From Circinella umbellata (Eukaryota > Mucoromycota > Mucoromycetes > Mucorales > Lichtheimiaceae), in assembly GCA_025093555.1 (NCBI GenBank), contig JAIWNF010000086.1, forward strand, positions 1-64,000: DNA of 64,000 nt. The letters are read 5' to 3'. Below, piece by piece: positions 48,714-64,000 of the stretch; positions within the stretch are counted from its first letter, which is position 1, and each line of letters begins with the position of its first letter. Under the pieces are notes generated by a model. That model saw only the letters and a program-made list of their open reading frames with translations, ran no database searches and had not been told where the DNA came from. A program made the position numbers and the translations under genes.

Positions 48714-50063
48714 GTTATTGAGTTATTGGTATTATTTACTGCCATCTAAATAATTTCAAGTTTATAATATTAGAGTTAGTTCCATGTTCCTTTCTCCCCC
48801 CTTTTTTTTCAGATACACAGACACCCATCTTCCCCCCCTTCCTCTCTTATTCTTCCATATATAAACCCTGTATATATATATATATATATATATACACATA
48901 CACACATATAAATTTTTTCTATCTCTTTCTTTTTCCACACGTCCGTTTTTTTAAAAAGTAAAAAAAAAAAAGAAGAATAATAAAAATAATAAAAATAAAA
49001 ATAGAACAAAGAAAATGAATGTATGAAAAAAGACTAACTTTTAAAAAAAAAGAATAAACATATGAATATAACAGAAAGGACCCGTGTTCCAGAAGTGTTG
49101 TTTAAAGAAAAACGCGTTAAAGGAGAAAAGTAGGAGTAGTAGATATATATGTAACGGATTTGCAAGAAATATAAATAATAAAAAGCATATATACATATAT
49201 AGATATATATATGTAAAGAAAAAAAAAGAGAATGTTAAGAAAGAATATATTGAATAATAATAACTTCTGTTAGAAAAAAAATACATCATTTTTTCCAATT
49301 GTAATAATTGAAAAGAAGATGTAGAAGCGGATCGTTATAAAAATAAAGTATATAAAATATAATATATATAATATATATAAACACAAACCCATAACAATAA
49401 AAACAAAAAGAAAGACGAAAACGAAAACAAAAGAATGAATCTCTTTTGTCAGATTGTATAACTTACAGTAAGAAATATATATATTGATTCAACTAAATTA
49501 AAAAAAAAGATGTATCAGTATATAAATTACAATTGTAACAAGTTTCTTTTCTCTTACCTTCTTAGATTGAAAGAAAGAATGCTAGCGTAATAGAAAAAAG
49601 TGTTTATGTTAAAAAAAAAAGTGGAAAGAGAAGTAAAAAAGACACCCAAATTTTTTTATTGGTTGGTAATAAAAGAGGAGTGTATATTTTTTTTATAACC
49701 TCCCCTTTCCCCTCCTCTCTTACCCAACTCCCCTTTTTTTAATCATTAAGTATCGGAAACCTTATGATAATTCTTATTTTTTTTTTTCAAGAAGAAATGT
49801 ACACAGTAATGTTGTTTTATTTCAATTTTACAATAAGAGTTGATGATAAATGATAAATGATAATAACAATAATATACTAATAATAAGTAAATATAAATAT
49901 AATAGATGATGAATAAACATAAAGAAGGAATAAGAAGGAAAAGCAAATAAGGGGAGAGTGAGTTTGGGGAAGATTGATTTACACTTTACACTAAGACAAA
50001 AAATAAAACAAAAGAAACAAAAGCAAAGAAAATTGACAACAATAATGAAAAATGAGATAATAT
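48714..50063. other. intergenic, leader of the Mrn1-like gene and TA/GA microsatellites
   Basis: A TA run lies at about 48871-48894. Purine-rich, A-rich sequence of 49000-49680 could be a long leader or another promoter; the frames at 48809, 49041, 49746 and 49828 are F/Y/I low complexity. Confidence 0.45.
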
Positions 50064-51713
50064 TCAATGACTACCAGAACCAGTACTACTAACAACATCA
50101 TTATTATTACTACCATACCAAACACGATCTAAAAGAGCTCCTGCACTCCAACGAATCATATCTAATGCTGTATTAGGTTGTTGTTCATTGGATGATGCAA
50201 TAGGTGAACTATTTCTGTTGTATGCATAGGTATGAAGATGATTATTGTTTTCATTTGTCACTGCAAGCATTTTTAATTGATGTTGACGACGATGAATTGC
50301 TTGACGTTGTTCTAAATGTGGAATATGTGCATCTGTTGGGAATTCTTGTTGAAAGTGTGCTGAAGATGGTAAAACAGAAGATGAACGTGTACGACTATTG
50401 CCTTGTAAACGATGTGGCTGATGTTGTTGTAGTTGTTGCTCTGGCTCTTGCTTATTACCCATGACACATCGCTGTAAACTTTCCAACATGGGATCTCGAT
50501 ATCTTTTTACACATCGATATTCACGTCCTACACGTTCCAATTCTCTCGTTAATCGTAACATATTACGAGGATGACCCAAATTATTTTCATCATCTACAAG
50601 ACAATGTTGTCGTTGTAACATTAATTTTTGTTGAGTACGTGAAAGTCCAGGTGGTTGTGCCGTTGCTGCGGAAGCTACATTACTTTGTCTTGGTGATTTT
50701 TCTAAACCCGATCTTTTTATATTACTATTACTTCCATGATGTGAATGATATTGTGAATCGTCTTGTTGATGATGCTGGTGGTGGCTATGTTGTGGATTAT
50801 TATGATGAGAAGAAAAAGAAGAAGTAGAAGAAGAATGATGGTGATGTTCGTCAATAAATTGTGATCTTAATGGTGGCATGCGTTTCTTTCCAGCATGTGA
50901 GTCAGATGTGTTGGAAGGTGACTTGGAAGGTGACGTCGCTTGTTTATGAAATGATGGTAATGCTGCTTTATCAGGCGCAACAAGATTATTTGCAACTGCA
51001 TTAAATGTTTGTTCAACAGGTGCAGCGGGTTCCCGTTGGGATAAAACATAGGGTTTACTTGTACTAGTGTTACTGCTTGTAACACTAGTACTTGTAAGAT
51101 TTTTGTTGCTATTGTTGTTGTCGTTACGAAGAATTGCGGGTGACGATATAGAAGGTATAGGATAATTATTATTAGTATCGTCGACTTTATCTTTTGCTTC
51201 CTTTCCTAGCGCTTGTTCTTCTTCTTCTGAAGAGGAAGAAGAAGACGAAGACGATATATGTTTTTGATTTTTTTTCTGCTTCCTTTCCTTCCCTTGTTGC
51301 TGTTTTTCTTTGGACTGTAATGGAGGTGTTGTCGGTGGAGAAATGGTCGAAGCATTATTATTTTTTATTGTACTCGTTTGAGGATGAAGTGGAGCTAATG
51401 CCGTCATACCAGCAGAAAGTCTATTTAATGATCGTTGAGATTGCGAACGTCGCATATGAGGACGTTTATGAGTACTGTGAGTAGAGTCATGGTCATCGGC
51501 TTCAGTATCGGTATGTGCATTAGCTCTTGCCATGGGAGCAAGTTTTGTAACATGAACGCGGCCAGTCGATCGTCGCTTGACATGATGTCGGGTATGTTTT
51601 TTATGGTGAGTATTTGTTGTTGTTGTATTGGACGGTACAGTCATTGTAGCCATTTTATTATTATTCGTAAAATTATTATTTGGTGGAGATGGTAAAAGCT
51701 GAGGAGGAACCAT
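50064..51713 (-). CDS. possible Tco89-like TORC1 subunit
   Basis: One exon, 549 residues from the ATG at 51713 (MVPPQLLPSPPNNN); upstream codons are leader. The protein is mostly disordered, with S/T/N/H runs. Three short blocks look conserved: near the N-terminus RRSTGRVHVTKLAPM and RRSQSQRSLNRL, then LSRTQQKLMLQRQHCL, and HPRNMLRLTRELERVGREY with RDPMLESLQRC. An N-terminal basic H-x-T-K-L stretch, a TQQKLLLQR-type motif and the REY...RDP..ESL helix are what I associate with fungal Tco89 proteins, vacuolar TORC1 subunits that control growth with nutrients. This rests on recalled motifs; it could be another disordered signalling protein. Confidence 0.5.
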   Translation of the reverse strand: MVPPQLLPSPPNNNFTNNNKMATMTVPSNTTTTNTHHKKHTRHHVKRRSTGRVHVTKLAPMARANAHTDTEADDHDSTHSTHKRPHMRRSQSQRSLNRLSAGMTALAPLHPQTSTIKNNNASTISPPTTPPLQSKEKQQQGKERKQKKNQKHISSSSSSSSSEEEEQALGKEAKDKVDDTNNNYPIPSISSPAILRNDNNNSNKNLTSTSVTSSNTSTSKPYVLSQREPAAPVEQTFNAVANNLVAPDKAALPSFHKQATSPSKSPSNTSDSHAGKKRMPPLRSQFIDEHHHHSSSTSSFSSHHNNPQHSHHQHHQQDDSQYHSHHGSNSNIKRSGLEKSPRQSNVASAATAQPPGLSRTQQKLMLQRQHCLVDDENNLGHPRNMLRLTRELERVGREYRCVKRYRDPMLESLQRCVMGNKQEPEQQLQQHQPHRLQGNSRTRSSSVLPSSAHFQQEFPTDAHIPHLEQRQAIHRRQHQLKMLAVTNENNNHLHTYAYNRNSSPIASSNEQQPNTALDMIRWSAGALLDRVWYGSNNNDVVSSTGSGSH

Positions 51714-53972
51714 GTTTTTTTTTTGGTTTTTCCAAACAGTTGTTTTTTTTGTGTGTTGTATAGTATGTATATATTGAGTGTATTTGTGTGAGAACCAATG
51801 AAAATGTTTCAATTCAAATCGCTGAGTCGAATCTTATATTAATGTGTTTTTTTAATTCCCTTTTATTATAACAAACAAAAAAAAGAAAGAAAGGCAGAAA
51901 GAAAGAAAGAAAGAAAGAAAGGCTTTTGTAATTTTTATGCATCCAAAAAAAAAACCTATATTTTTTTATGATCGGGTGGGATGCAAAATAGACATAAAAA
52001 CTCGACTACTATTTTTTTTAACATAAATACAATTACACAATACACTAAAATGTCGCAAATTTTATTTTGTGATTTTTTCCATGCTATTCCGTTTTTGGAA
52101 ATGGCGCGCCTTGTAAGTTTTCCTTAATGCAGGAGCTAAAGAGATTAAGTTGATAAACGAAGAATTCATGCTACATAACAACCAATATCAATTAATCGTA
52201 AGAGCTCCCTTCATTTTCTTGTTACTATGTTTATTTAAACTCGTGAAAGCAAAATTAAATTTATGCAAATCATCCTGATTGCAGATCTAACGAGTTTTGT
52301 GCAGAGATAAATAAAAAAGAAAAACAAAGAAACAGTCATTGTGTATCGTTACTATGAAACATGTTTATTATTGATCACCATGGCTACTATGCTATTGCAA
52401 CCTTTTGAGTCCTTTTTTTTTTAAAAAAAACAAGCAAAAACACTCTAGAATTTCGAAATCTATTATTATAATACACTATATAGCTTCTTCTAGTGACATT
52501 ATTATTCTTATTATATTATATATAAACAATATAAATAAAGCAATAAGTGGAGTATCAAAAGATCTGATGTAAGCATAAAATTAAAAAAAAATACGTTCCT
52601 GAGTCATTCCCGACTAAACAAAATAATAACATTAGAACTCATCCAGTGTGAGATGATTTTTAATATATAATCGAATGTTTTTATTATTTAGTTGACATAC
52701 AAATGTGAAAGAGTATTGGTTATTTTATCGATATTTACACTTTTACTTTTTTTTTTTTGCTGTGTTGTCATGACGCATTCTAACGTGATATCATCTGTGA
52801 ATAAAACAGAAAATGACTTTGTTTTCTCCTTTGTGAATAATATCTTGTGCTACAATTCGTTCAGTTAATACCCACACATGTGGGTAATGTGGACAGAAAT
52901 TGTTGACAAATAAATATTTGTATTTATGATATAAAGTTTTATTTTCCAATGATCGAATGATATTTATAGATGATTGAATTGTAACAAAAAAAATGGTGCA
53001 TTCACTGTTAAGAATATTTTTTTTGGAGATGAGAAGGAGAGAGATCACCATGGTGATGATGCTGGGAGATGAGAATACATCACATGAAATGTCCTTGTCA
53101 TTATGGATTCTGACAACAAAACAACTGAGTTATATATAATACTCACACATGATAGGATACAATAATTAAATTTCTGATGACTTTAACAATGACATATGCT
53201 AACATGTACCTTTGATATCACTAGCTTATAGCATATCATGAACAATGAAATACATTATTATGATAATCATTATATATATATCATGAATCAAGCGTCTGTA
53301 AAGCCTATTATAAAAATGTCACTGAAAAAAAAAATTCGCGGGTTGTAATAAATTAATATATAAGCGGGATATCTTTTTTTTTTTTGCGGATCGAGCCCAG
53401 ACTTTGTTGTTGTAATGAGTTTATCTTAAAATATTATACAAACACCACGTGAGTTAATACATAATCATAAAATGTTACTAAAGATCAGAGAGTTCCCAGG
53501 TGGAAAAATGAAAGAAACAAATTATTGGTTGTAATGGTAATGTCTAATAATGTTATTATTATTGCTATTATTATAAGGAGGAATTCTAATAATAAAGAAC
53601 CCTCACATGATGTAGAAATCAGAAACAAAGAATAGTAACAAAATAATAAGATAATATGATAATATGATACTTGTCAGTTTATGTAAAATTAATTTATCAT
53701 ATCAATCGCAACAAATAGAACTACTCTTTTAATAATATTAAACAAAGGAGAAGAAGGGATCGTAAAATGTATTAAAAAGAACAAACTGTGCCTGTTCTTT
53801 GTAATACACTCAATCCCGAGTTCCGCAGAACTGAGTTCCTTTTTTTTTTTTTGCCCTTTCTTGTTCTGTGTTTTTTTTCGACTAACCCTTTACTCTCTCT
53901 TTTTCTTTATTCCTTTATACCCTTCTCTTTTTTTTTTATTTTACTTTTCACACAATAATATAAAACCTCGTG
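51714..53972. other. intergenic, (GAAA)n microsatellite and kinesin promoter
   Basis: A GAAA tandem of about 8 units lies at 51886-51922, near the 5' end of the Tco89-like gene. AT-rich DNA follows; the frame at 52791 is not protein-like. A TATATAA and pyrimidine tract precede the kinesin ATG. Confidence 0.5.
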
Positions 53973-57674
<3,702 letters not shown>

Positions 57675-58025
57675 TATACATATAGATATATAAATATATT
57701 CTTTTTATCTATCTTTCATTTTTCTACTCCTCTCTTCTTATATATAAATATGTATATATATATAAGCTTTATGTCTCATTCTTTTATATATCTATAATTT
57801 GTATCCGTAACAATATACACCCACACCCAGATAGTTCACAGTATTCCTCTTCCAAATTTTAACTCTTTTCTTTTGTATATATAAATATATATATATAATA
57901 TTCAAGCAAAAGAAACATAAACAAAAAGAACATATTTTTGTGGCTGATAAAGATATCGTTGTGCAATTGTTTTATTCCCTCGTATTTAGTGAATAATATG
58001 TTTTATTTAAAAAACGAAATCCACT
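57675..58025. other. 3' intergenic region between convergent kinesin and eL33 genes
   Basis: AT-rich with TATATA runs; holds the 3' ends of both genes. No other feature seen. Confidence 0.5.
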
Positions 58026-58731
58026 TTAGATGGTGGAAGGATAAAGCATCTAAAAATTAAAATATATCAAATAATGAGTTCACAACTATCCATCTATACA
58101 TTCTAATTGTCTTCTTTTTCTGTCTTTAACATTAATAATAAATAAAGAAAACTTACGACGCGGACGGAAGCACCCATGGTCTTGGCAGGCAAGTTCTTGC
58201 GGAAACGAGCCTTGACGACACCACCGGTACCGTGGACACGGGAAATGCGACCCCAGATAACACGAATCTTGGAACCGTTGATTTCACGCTTAGCACGGTA
58301 GACGTAGGCAACACGCTTACCAAGGTAGAATTGAGCATCCTTGGAAGTTTGAACACCCTCAAGCTTGAGAAGCGAGACGTTAGGGTTTTGGGTACGCTTA
58401 GCACGTTCGAAACCGAGGACGCGGCCCTTGCTGTAAAGACTACAATTGATAATAAAAGATTGATGTGGAATTCATTTTTTTTTGTTAAATTATTGTTTTC
58501 ATTTTTTTTGTTTGCGTTCCTTTAATGAATCGTTCCAATTCCGTAATGATATTTCGTTCGTATATTTATCTAATCCATTCCCCCCCCTTTTTCACTCTCT
58601 CTTTTTTTCAATCCATCCATTTAATCTATCCATCCGTACGTTTCGTTCATCCATCTATCTATTTGTTTCCCAAAAGAAATATATTTATAGTATTATATTA
58701 TCATATGGTGTACCTACCGAGTTTCAGCCAT
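58026..58731 (-). CDS. RPL33: 60S ribosomal protein eL33 (L33/L35a)
   Basis: Exons 58731-58718 (MAETR...), 58439-58157 and 58049-58026 give 106 residues, the standard length. The body matches the family throughout: [70 protein letters not shown] and the end MLYPSTI. It is a structural protein of the large ribosomal subunit. The gene shows ribosomal-protein habits: a 14-nt first exon, a long first intron (58440-58717) and a last exon of 8 codons including the stop. Codon use is GC-ending (CGT/AAG/GTC), unlike neighbours, as expected for high expression. Confidence 0.97.
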
Positions 58732-59421
58732 GAGGTTAACGATGAAGGAGGAGGAAAATCAAATTTCGAACTTAGAAATGGGTGTATAGGTAAATCTACA
58801 CACTGCTTCGAGCCAATTTCAAAAACCGACACATATTATCCAATAACATGCTGGGCTATGAAACCAGTATCTATGCAAATGTGAGTAATATTAAAATGTT
58901 GGGAGTATTATCTTGAAATATTAGATGAAAAAAAATATGTTATCTGGGAGTTACTCTTGCATTATTTTTTTTAGCAAATATTAGCTTTATATATTTGCTC
59001 TATACAACATTCCTTTTTTTTTTTTTGCAAAAGAAAGTTTATTACAGGATTTTTCTGAAGAAAAAAGCCGTTAATTTATAATAATCCCTTTTTCATTTCT
59101 ACTTACGTTGCCGAACTAAAAGAATATCTTTGTAATATATTTAAAGAAAATAATTGATTTTTTCCGTTAAACTACTTTAAGTGAATTTATATACTGAAAA
59201 TCTTAAATGACACTTTATAAGCTATAGCTTTACTGCTACTCCTGCAAATTTGTAATTGCTATGTAATATGACCATACTCTTAATAATATATCATCCAAAC
59301 AAAATGCTAAATTGTGTACTTTATGCTTGCTTTTTTTTTCTTTTTTCATTTGGAATCATTTGCCATGATAAAACTTCGGATATATAACACTAATGCATAC
59401 ACTGCGTAATACTATTAGTAT
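58732..59421. other. eL33 promoter and AT-rich intergenic DNA
   Basis: The upstream region of eL33 lacks an obvious gene on the other strand; a 12-base T-run sits near 59020. No supported coding exon. Confidence 0.4.
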
Positions 59422-59634
59422 CTATCTATCGGAATATTTTAAAATAACTAAAAGATACACCATTATCAAGTACTTTATTAAACAACTATATCGGTTTTTC
59501 AGCGCTGGGTGTTTGAAAACGGACACTACATAACTCAAATCAGGTGAAATATCGAGTATTATATAAATCATCTTACTTTTCAGATATGACAATAGATGAC
59601 AAGCTAGGTCGTATGATGTACTTATTTCATTCAT
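59422..59634 (-). mobile_element. small scrap resembling Ty1/copia RT-RNase H connection
   Basis: The 70-codon frame contains DISPDLSYVVSVFKHPALKN followed by RYSCLIKYLIMVYLLVILKY. This resembles the copia block that follows reverse transcriptase, (R)PDISYAVSxLSRF...P...HW.ALK..LRYLKGT..L.L.Y, in order and spacing. Only about 70 residues are left and flanks are AT-rich, so this is weak evidence of an old copia fragment. Confidence 0.35.
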
Positions 59635-60049
59635 GTTCTCCCCCCCAATCCGAACAAGCAGAAAAGACTAGCTATTTTAAAATTATACGAACAGCTCAAT
59701 TGTTCGTTGCACATTATCAAATGCTAATCTTCTTAAATATGTAGCAATTGATAATTATAACTGTATATGAATTTTGCAATTTTTATTTGATTATAATATC
59801 TATGATCAATAAATGAAATATCCTCACACGATGCCAGGAAGCAGTATGAAAAAGCAGACTATATGATTATTACTATCACCAGGGGAAATTAAGGCGGTGT
59901 CAAAGTATCTGAGGCCAATCATTTTATAAGTTAAGCAACAACTTCAGTCAATGAAATCATGATTTAGCGCCTACGTGCGACCTAAGGGTATGTGTTCTAA
60001 GAAAGTCTATGTGCGGAGGAATCGTGTATGGAATTTTCCTTTTTGCTTT

Positions 60050-60440
60050 GTTTAAAAATTTTTTTTTATACAACACAGGTTTTCCCTCTTGTTATAATAT
60101 GGATAATGAGGATGTGTTTTTGCCAGAGGAATGCAGTCCTGGTAGACCGTTCGGTAGTAAATATAAGTTAAAATGTAAAAAACGTCATCCTCCCTAGAAT
60201 AGAACTTTAAGTTGTGGTGCTTGAATTGAAAAAGAAACATTTGTGGCCAACTATTGAGAGAGCTAAGAGCTGCTAATTGAGCCAATGAAATCAAGACTTA
60301 ACTGTTCCAGATATATATATATATATAGCTTTATTGATATGTATATAAATGTCATATTTAAAAAGACAGTAATTGATGTGAGCGATGAAGATATAATACG
60401 ATTGCTGGACCAGATATCTGATTAGCTTTAAGAAGCCAAA
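60050..60440 (+). repeat. dispersed AT-hook-coding repeat, copy 2
   Basis: Counterpart of 24345-24690. The 32-codon frame 60099-60197 (MDNEDVFLPEECSPGRPFG then SKYKLKCKKRHPP) has the same length as copy 1 with no indel, but its AT-hook core is altered at two basic positions. Shared sequence continues through GACTTAAC, CAGTAATTGATGTGA and ATATAATAC to about 60440. It directly precedes the TnpB-like relic. Confidence 0.65.
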
Positions 60441-60570
60441 GCTACCGATACTCAATAGTGTGTTGTATTTTAAGCGATAACATATAATAATATATACGTA
60501 TAATAAAACCCAGTGAATAATAGGATATATTAATATTATTACATGGAAATTGAAAACTTACAGCACTATT

Positions 60571-61924
60571 ATGCCATTGAAGTTAAGATCGTTAAACGCA
60601 AGTATTACTGTAAAAGATTGGAGAAGTTTCAAATATAACCTTAATAAGGTAAGCAACTTTTTTAATTGTCTTCTTTTTTTTTCATTTCCTCTTTTTGTCT
60701 GAAGTTCGTTTTTAATTAAATGTTGAATTTTCAGGCCATTGAAAACTACGGCATTACTGGTTATTTTTCTGTTAATGTACCACCTACTAAGCCAACTCCA
60801 GAACGCATGCAACATGAGGATGTTGCAGCGAATAGAATTGATGTTTCAGGGTTGCATCTCAAGAAGGTTATATTTAAATGGGGCCACCGATTACGGTCAT
60901 ATTGTATTAGCTCAAACTATTGCCTTGCCAAATGATTATGTTCAGTTCCACGTTGATTTGTACACCAACAACAAGAGTACCAACAGCAGCAACTTGAAGA
61001 AGCAGACCAAATCTTACAACAACAATAACAAAGCGACCGCCATTGTTTCTAAGTTATCCGAACTTGTGCTGATCATGACTCGATACGTTCAGCTGCTCAA
61101 TCTTTATCGAATCAACAAATCGTGCAATTACGTATCAAACTCATCAACGAAATAAAATTCACAAAAAAGAATATTCTATCGATGATTTAAAACTGACAAA
61201 ACCTTTCTCAATCACATATGAACAAGTGAATGGGGAGTCGTTCAACAGGAAGTTTACTAGGAGACGAGTAAAGCTTAGAAAAGTGAGTTTTCTTCGACAC
61301 TTTTCTTGAAGGTCGACTAAGTGGTGGTAAGAAGTTCCGAGGTACACATTCCAACCATTCGACAGCTGTTGGTTTACAGAACGAACACAGATCTAGTCAA
61401 ACATGCGGTTTTTGTTTCTCACCCTTGGAATTATTACCGTCAAATATTGTCAAGAATGGGAAAAAGAAGAAAAGATCACACAGCGCCCTCATCTGCACGA
61501 ACCCTGAACTGTCCCGCAGTGAAAGCTGCCTGTACCACTTTTAATCGAGATTCGGTTGGTGCAACGGTATTGGATTGGCGGGCACAACAACTCTATAATC
61601 ACCTGGCAGTATACTATTTCCACCCTATTAACCCTTCCCCCACCACAACAACATCATCAACTACAACCAGTAAATTGCAACTGGATGAAAAATTAAGTTT
61701 GATTTCGCCATCACTCCGTTCCTATGGCATGTATTTAAGTAACCAAGATGATGAGCATGTGTATAAAGTAAGCCAAAAATCTTATTAAACAAGTTAACTG
61801 TTATATATTCATTATTATAGGTGCAAGTCAGGCATCCACTGTTATGCATGGACCATTTAAGAGCACTTATATTTTTCCCCTTCCCTCAATTTATTTCCCA
61901 GGAATTGTATAAGCGCCGAAATTA
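60571..61924 (+). pseudogene. TnpB/Fanzor-like zinc-ribbon protein relic
   Basis: Coding blocks in order, in shifting frames: 60571-60648 joined in phase to 60735 (NLNK|AIENYGITGYF), then HLKKVIFKWG at 60870-60900, a +1 shift, GATDYGHIVLAQTIALPNDY, a later shift, a Gln/Leu helix region at 61080-61160, SGGKKFRGTHSN near 61330, then NEHRSSQTCGFCFSPLEL (C-x2-C), ALICTNPELSRSESC (second zinc half) and, after another shift, FNRDSVGATVL near 61540. Zinc ribbon followed by NRD-x-x-(A)A is the end of the RuvC domain in TnpB and its eukaryotic Fanzor relatives, RNA-guided nucleases; WGATDYG may be the first RuvC strand. At least three frameshifts make it dead. The C-terminal extension runs through an intron (61769-61820) to a stop at 61924. 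Relationship to true Fanzors is inference. Confidence 0.5.
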
Positions 61925-62062
61925 AGAATACGCTCTCGTTATGCTTGAACCAAAAAGCCGATCTGAGAAATTTATATCAGTAATCTTTTTTGTTTCCATT
62001 TTCTTCATCTTTTTCATCCTCTTGTTGTTAATCAGATAGTGTCTCCTTTCGCGCGGTCTTAT

Positions 62063-64000
62063 ATGAAAAACTCTTTGGTCAGTCCTTCAGAGAGTCATAC
62101 TTCTCTTGACAACACGACGCAAACAAGAAACAAAGCTTCTGTTCCAGTCGAAAATAATGCAGTAATTACGTCCGAAATAGTCCCAGTTTACCAAGGTATC
62201 ACGAACACTTGATATTTTTCAAAGAACAAAAAAAAAAAAAAAAAAAAAAAAAAAGAATTGATTTTTTAATATTATTAATATTTTTATTTTTCTTTGTGCG
62301 ATTCAACAATCTAGTAGTTTCATCGCAAGATTCAACATTATCACGACTAGAAAACAACGTTGAAAGATCTTCAATAGATCTCGCTCATCGCTCTCAAAAC
62401 CATCGAATTTCAATGAATGATGACAACATCGCAGGCACGGTTACTACTATTACAGGTGACAGTATGTCACAAACCTTAAACAATGATGGTATGAGAACTT
62501 TCTCTTTTTTTTTGAGTAAAATAACTAAATCTTTCTATTATCCAACATAGTTATTAAATTGAACGATAATATATGTAGAAGTTTGATTAATACCAAAAAT
62601 CATTATTAACTATTTTTAATAGGCGATGAATTGACTAGCTTAAAACGTCAACGTGACAATGATGATAAAAATGGTATTTTTTTTAATACCTATATTCAAC
62701 TTATAAATTAGGATTGATTTGACTATATATAAACTTTAAAAATGTTTATTAGATGATACTACAGAAGAATCATTAGTAAAACGTGTACGTAGCAGTCAGG
62801 AGCAGTATAAAGTTACTGGTTCAACTCAAAATAATAGTAGCGAGGAAAAAAATAACGACATAAAGAGAAATCTATCTGATAAAAAAAAATCCAAAGAGGC
62901 TCAAAAAAATGTGAAAAGTAAATATACGAATCCATAACTATATTCAAACGAAAAGCGTACAAATAAGAGATAAAGCTTTCTTCTTTCTCTCTCTCTCTGG
63001 TCAATTCAATTAATAAGTGCTTTAATTTACAAACAAACAATTTATATAGTATTCTATTGTCCATACAAGAATTGTCATGTACAACGTAACAAGGACTCCT
63101 TTATGATTAACCATATACGGGAAAGTCATGATTCTAATATTGAAATGACTATAACAGGAACATCTCAAAATAATTCTTTAAAAAGCCATGCTTATGCTTG
63201 TGTAAGAACAGGCATGGTTGTGTATTTCGATGGTAATGGATTCTTTTTTTGAGAAACACGAGTATTTTATTATAAGTTATTAAAATTTATTCATTAATTC
63301 TTTAGGAGCATCACGTAACACATTAAATAGTAATGATAAGCTTATTCCTCTCTCTCAATATAATCAACTGGAAGAGTTGGGGAAAAAAGGTAGATGTAAT
63401 AGTTGCTTGTTCAAAAAAAAGTATATATAAGAAGGAATATACACGAAATTTCAAAATCATATTATTTATACATTATTTTTATATATATTAAATAGGTGAG
63501 CAACGGTATTACTGCCCTTATAAGGATTGTAGAACGTCAATAAACAACCGTGCTGACCATCTTTATCGTCATATTCGAACAAAGCACTACCAAAAATTTC
63601 CATTATTACCTGTTGGAGGCCATAAAGAATATGTTTTTCGAACGTCTCGGGATCAGATACTTGATTTTAGAAAAGGTACTATTAGAATAGTATTTATATA
63701 TATATATATACATTATTTCTACTTTCACTATATACTAATACTAAGAAATGTATAATACATGTATAAAATTATTATATTTATATAGAAAGCTCGCGAGATA
63801 TGTTAAATCAAGGCGAACCCATTTTAAATGCAACATTTAAAGGTACTGTATAGCTTCCTTCTATTTATATAAAAATGGTTCAAGTGAGCTTCAATAAAAA
63901 CCTTTGTTTTATTCACTAACACAAGAGTGTTATGTTTGTCTCGGGTGAATTAAAAAAATAAATACGTAAATACTGTAGATATAAAACTATTCCATTGCCC
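62063..64000 (+). CDS. multi-C2H2 zinc-finger protein, 3' end beyond the window
   Basis: Exons 62063-62195, 62315-62488, 62623-62673, 62753-62917, 63050-63232, 63306-63389, 63496-63675, 63786-63842 and 63979 onward. All eight introns are phase 1, and every internal exon is a multiple of 3. The first half is Ser/Asn/Asp-rich with an RKR-like basic patch (LVKRVRSS). Two C2H2 units follow: FYCPYKNCHVQRNKDSFMIN-HIRESH and YYCPYKDCRTSINNRADHLY-RHIRTKHY (C-x4-C then H-x4-H). The last visible exon starts another (LFHCP). A DNA-binding nuclear role is likely but no family is recognised. The ATG at 62063 (MKNSLVSPSE) is the first usable one; an upstream exon cannot be excluded. Confidence 0.65.

Noticed and set aside
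58153..58525. Open frames on both strands over the eL33 exon
   Set aside because: They are off-frame shadows of the eL33 coding exon, kept open by its biased codon use.

Overview
This is a eukaryotic, fungal window: AT-rich DNA, long homopolymer runs, genes with many short GT-AG introns, a eukaryotic gene complement (WHEP-type histidyl-tRNA synthetase, eL33, lunapark, kinesin, Apn2, TRIC channel, CYSTM protein). The intron style, the low-complexity Q/N/S/H-rich proteins and the repeat content (DIRS-like, IS630/Tc1-like, LINE, TnpB-like relics) suggest an early-diverging Mucoromycota fungus, probably Mucorales; the species is inference.

Layout. 1-11,700 is a repeat-rich stretch: the acidic C-terminus of an incomplete protein, a decayed LINE (3339-5430), a ten-exon minus-strand relic of a PD-(D/E)XK-like gene (copy A, 8217-5844), and an IS630/Tc1-like transposase whose two halves face each other. 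11,700-17,650 is genic: a 25-residue zinc-knuckle microprotein, a TRIC-type channel, a zinc alcohol dehydrogenase and a 568-residue coiled-coil protein. 17,650-24,700 is accessory: an 816-bp non-autonomous DNA transposon with TIRs and a 7-bp target duplication, a second PD-(D/E)XK-like gene (copy B, 19,416-23,298) cut by a truncated DIRS-like retroelement, and an AT-hook repeat.

24,850-58,750 is the housekeeping block: histidyl-tRNA synthetase, LNP1/lunapark, a mitochondrial protein of unknown function, Apn2, a CYSTM peptide, then about 7.5 kb with no protein gene but with a 68-bp foldback element and a possible structured RNA, then a bHLH factor, a four-RRM Mrn1-like protein, a possible Tco89-like TORC1 subunit, a SAM-kinesin-13 and ribosomal protein eL33. 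58,750-64,000 is again accessory: a copia scrap, the second AT-hook repeat, a frameshifted TnpB/Fanzor-like zinc-ribbon relic, and a C2H2 gene built from phase-1 exons that runs off the edge.

The most novel material is (1) the two divergent copies of one uncharacterised PD-(D/E)XK-like family, each broken in a different way, (2) the TnpB/Fanzor-like relic with its duplicated AT-hook module, (3) the complete TIR/TSD element, (4) the zinc-knuckle microprotein and (5) the long-helix RNA candidate at 39.6-39.8 kb. Multi-exon models were built by eye from splice signals and reading-frame continuity; lengths given are those of the models. No similarity search was run.
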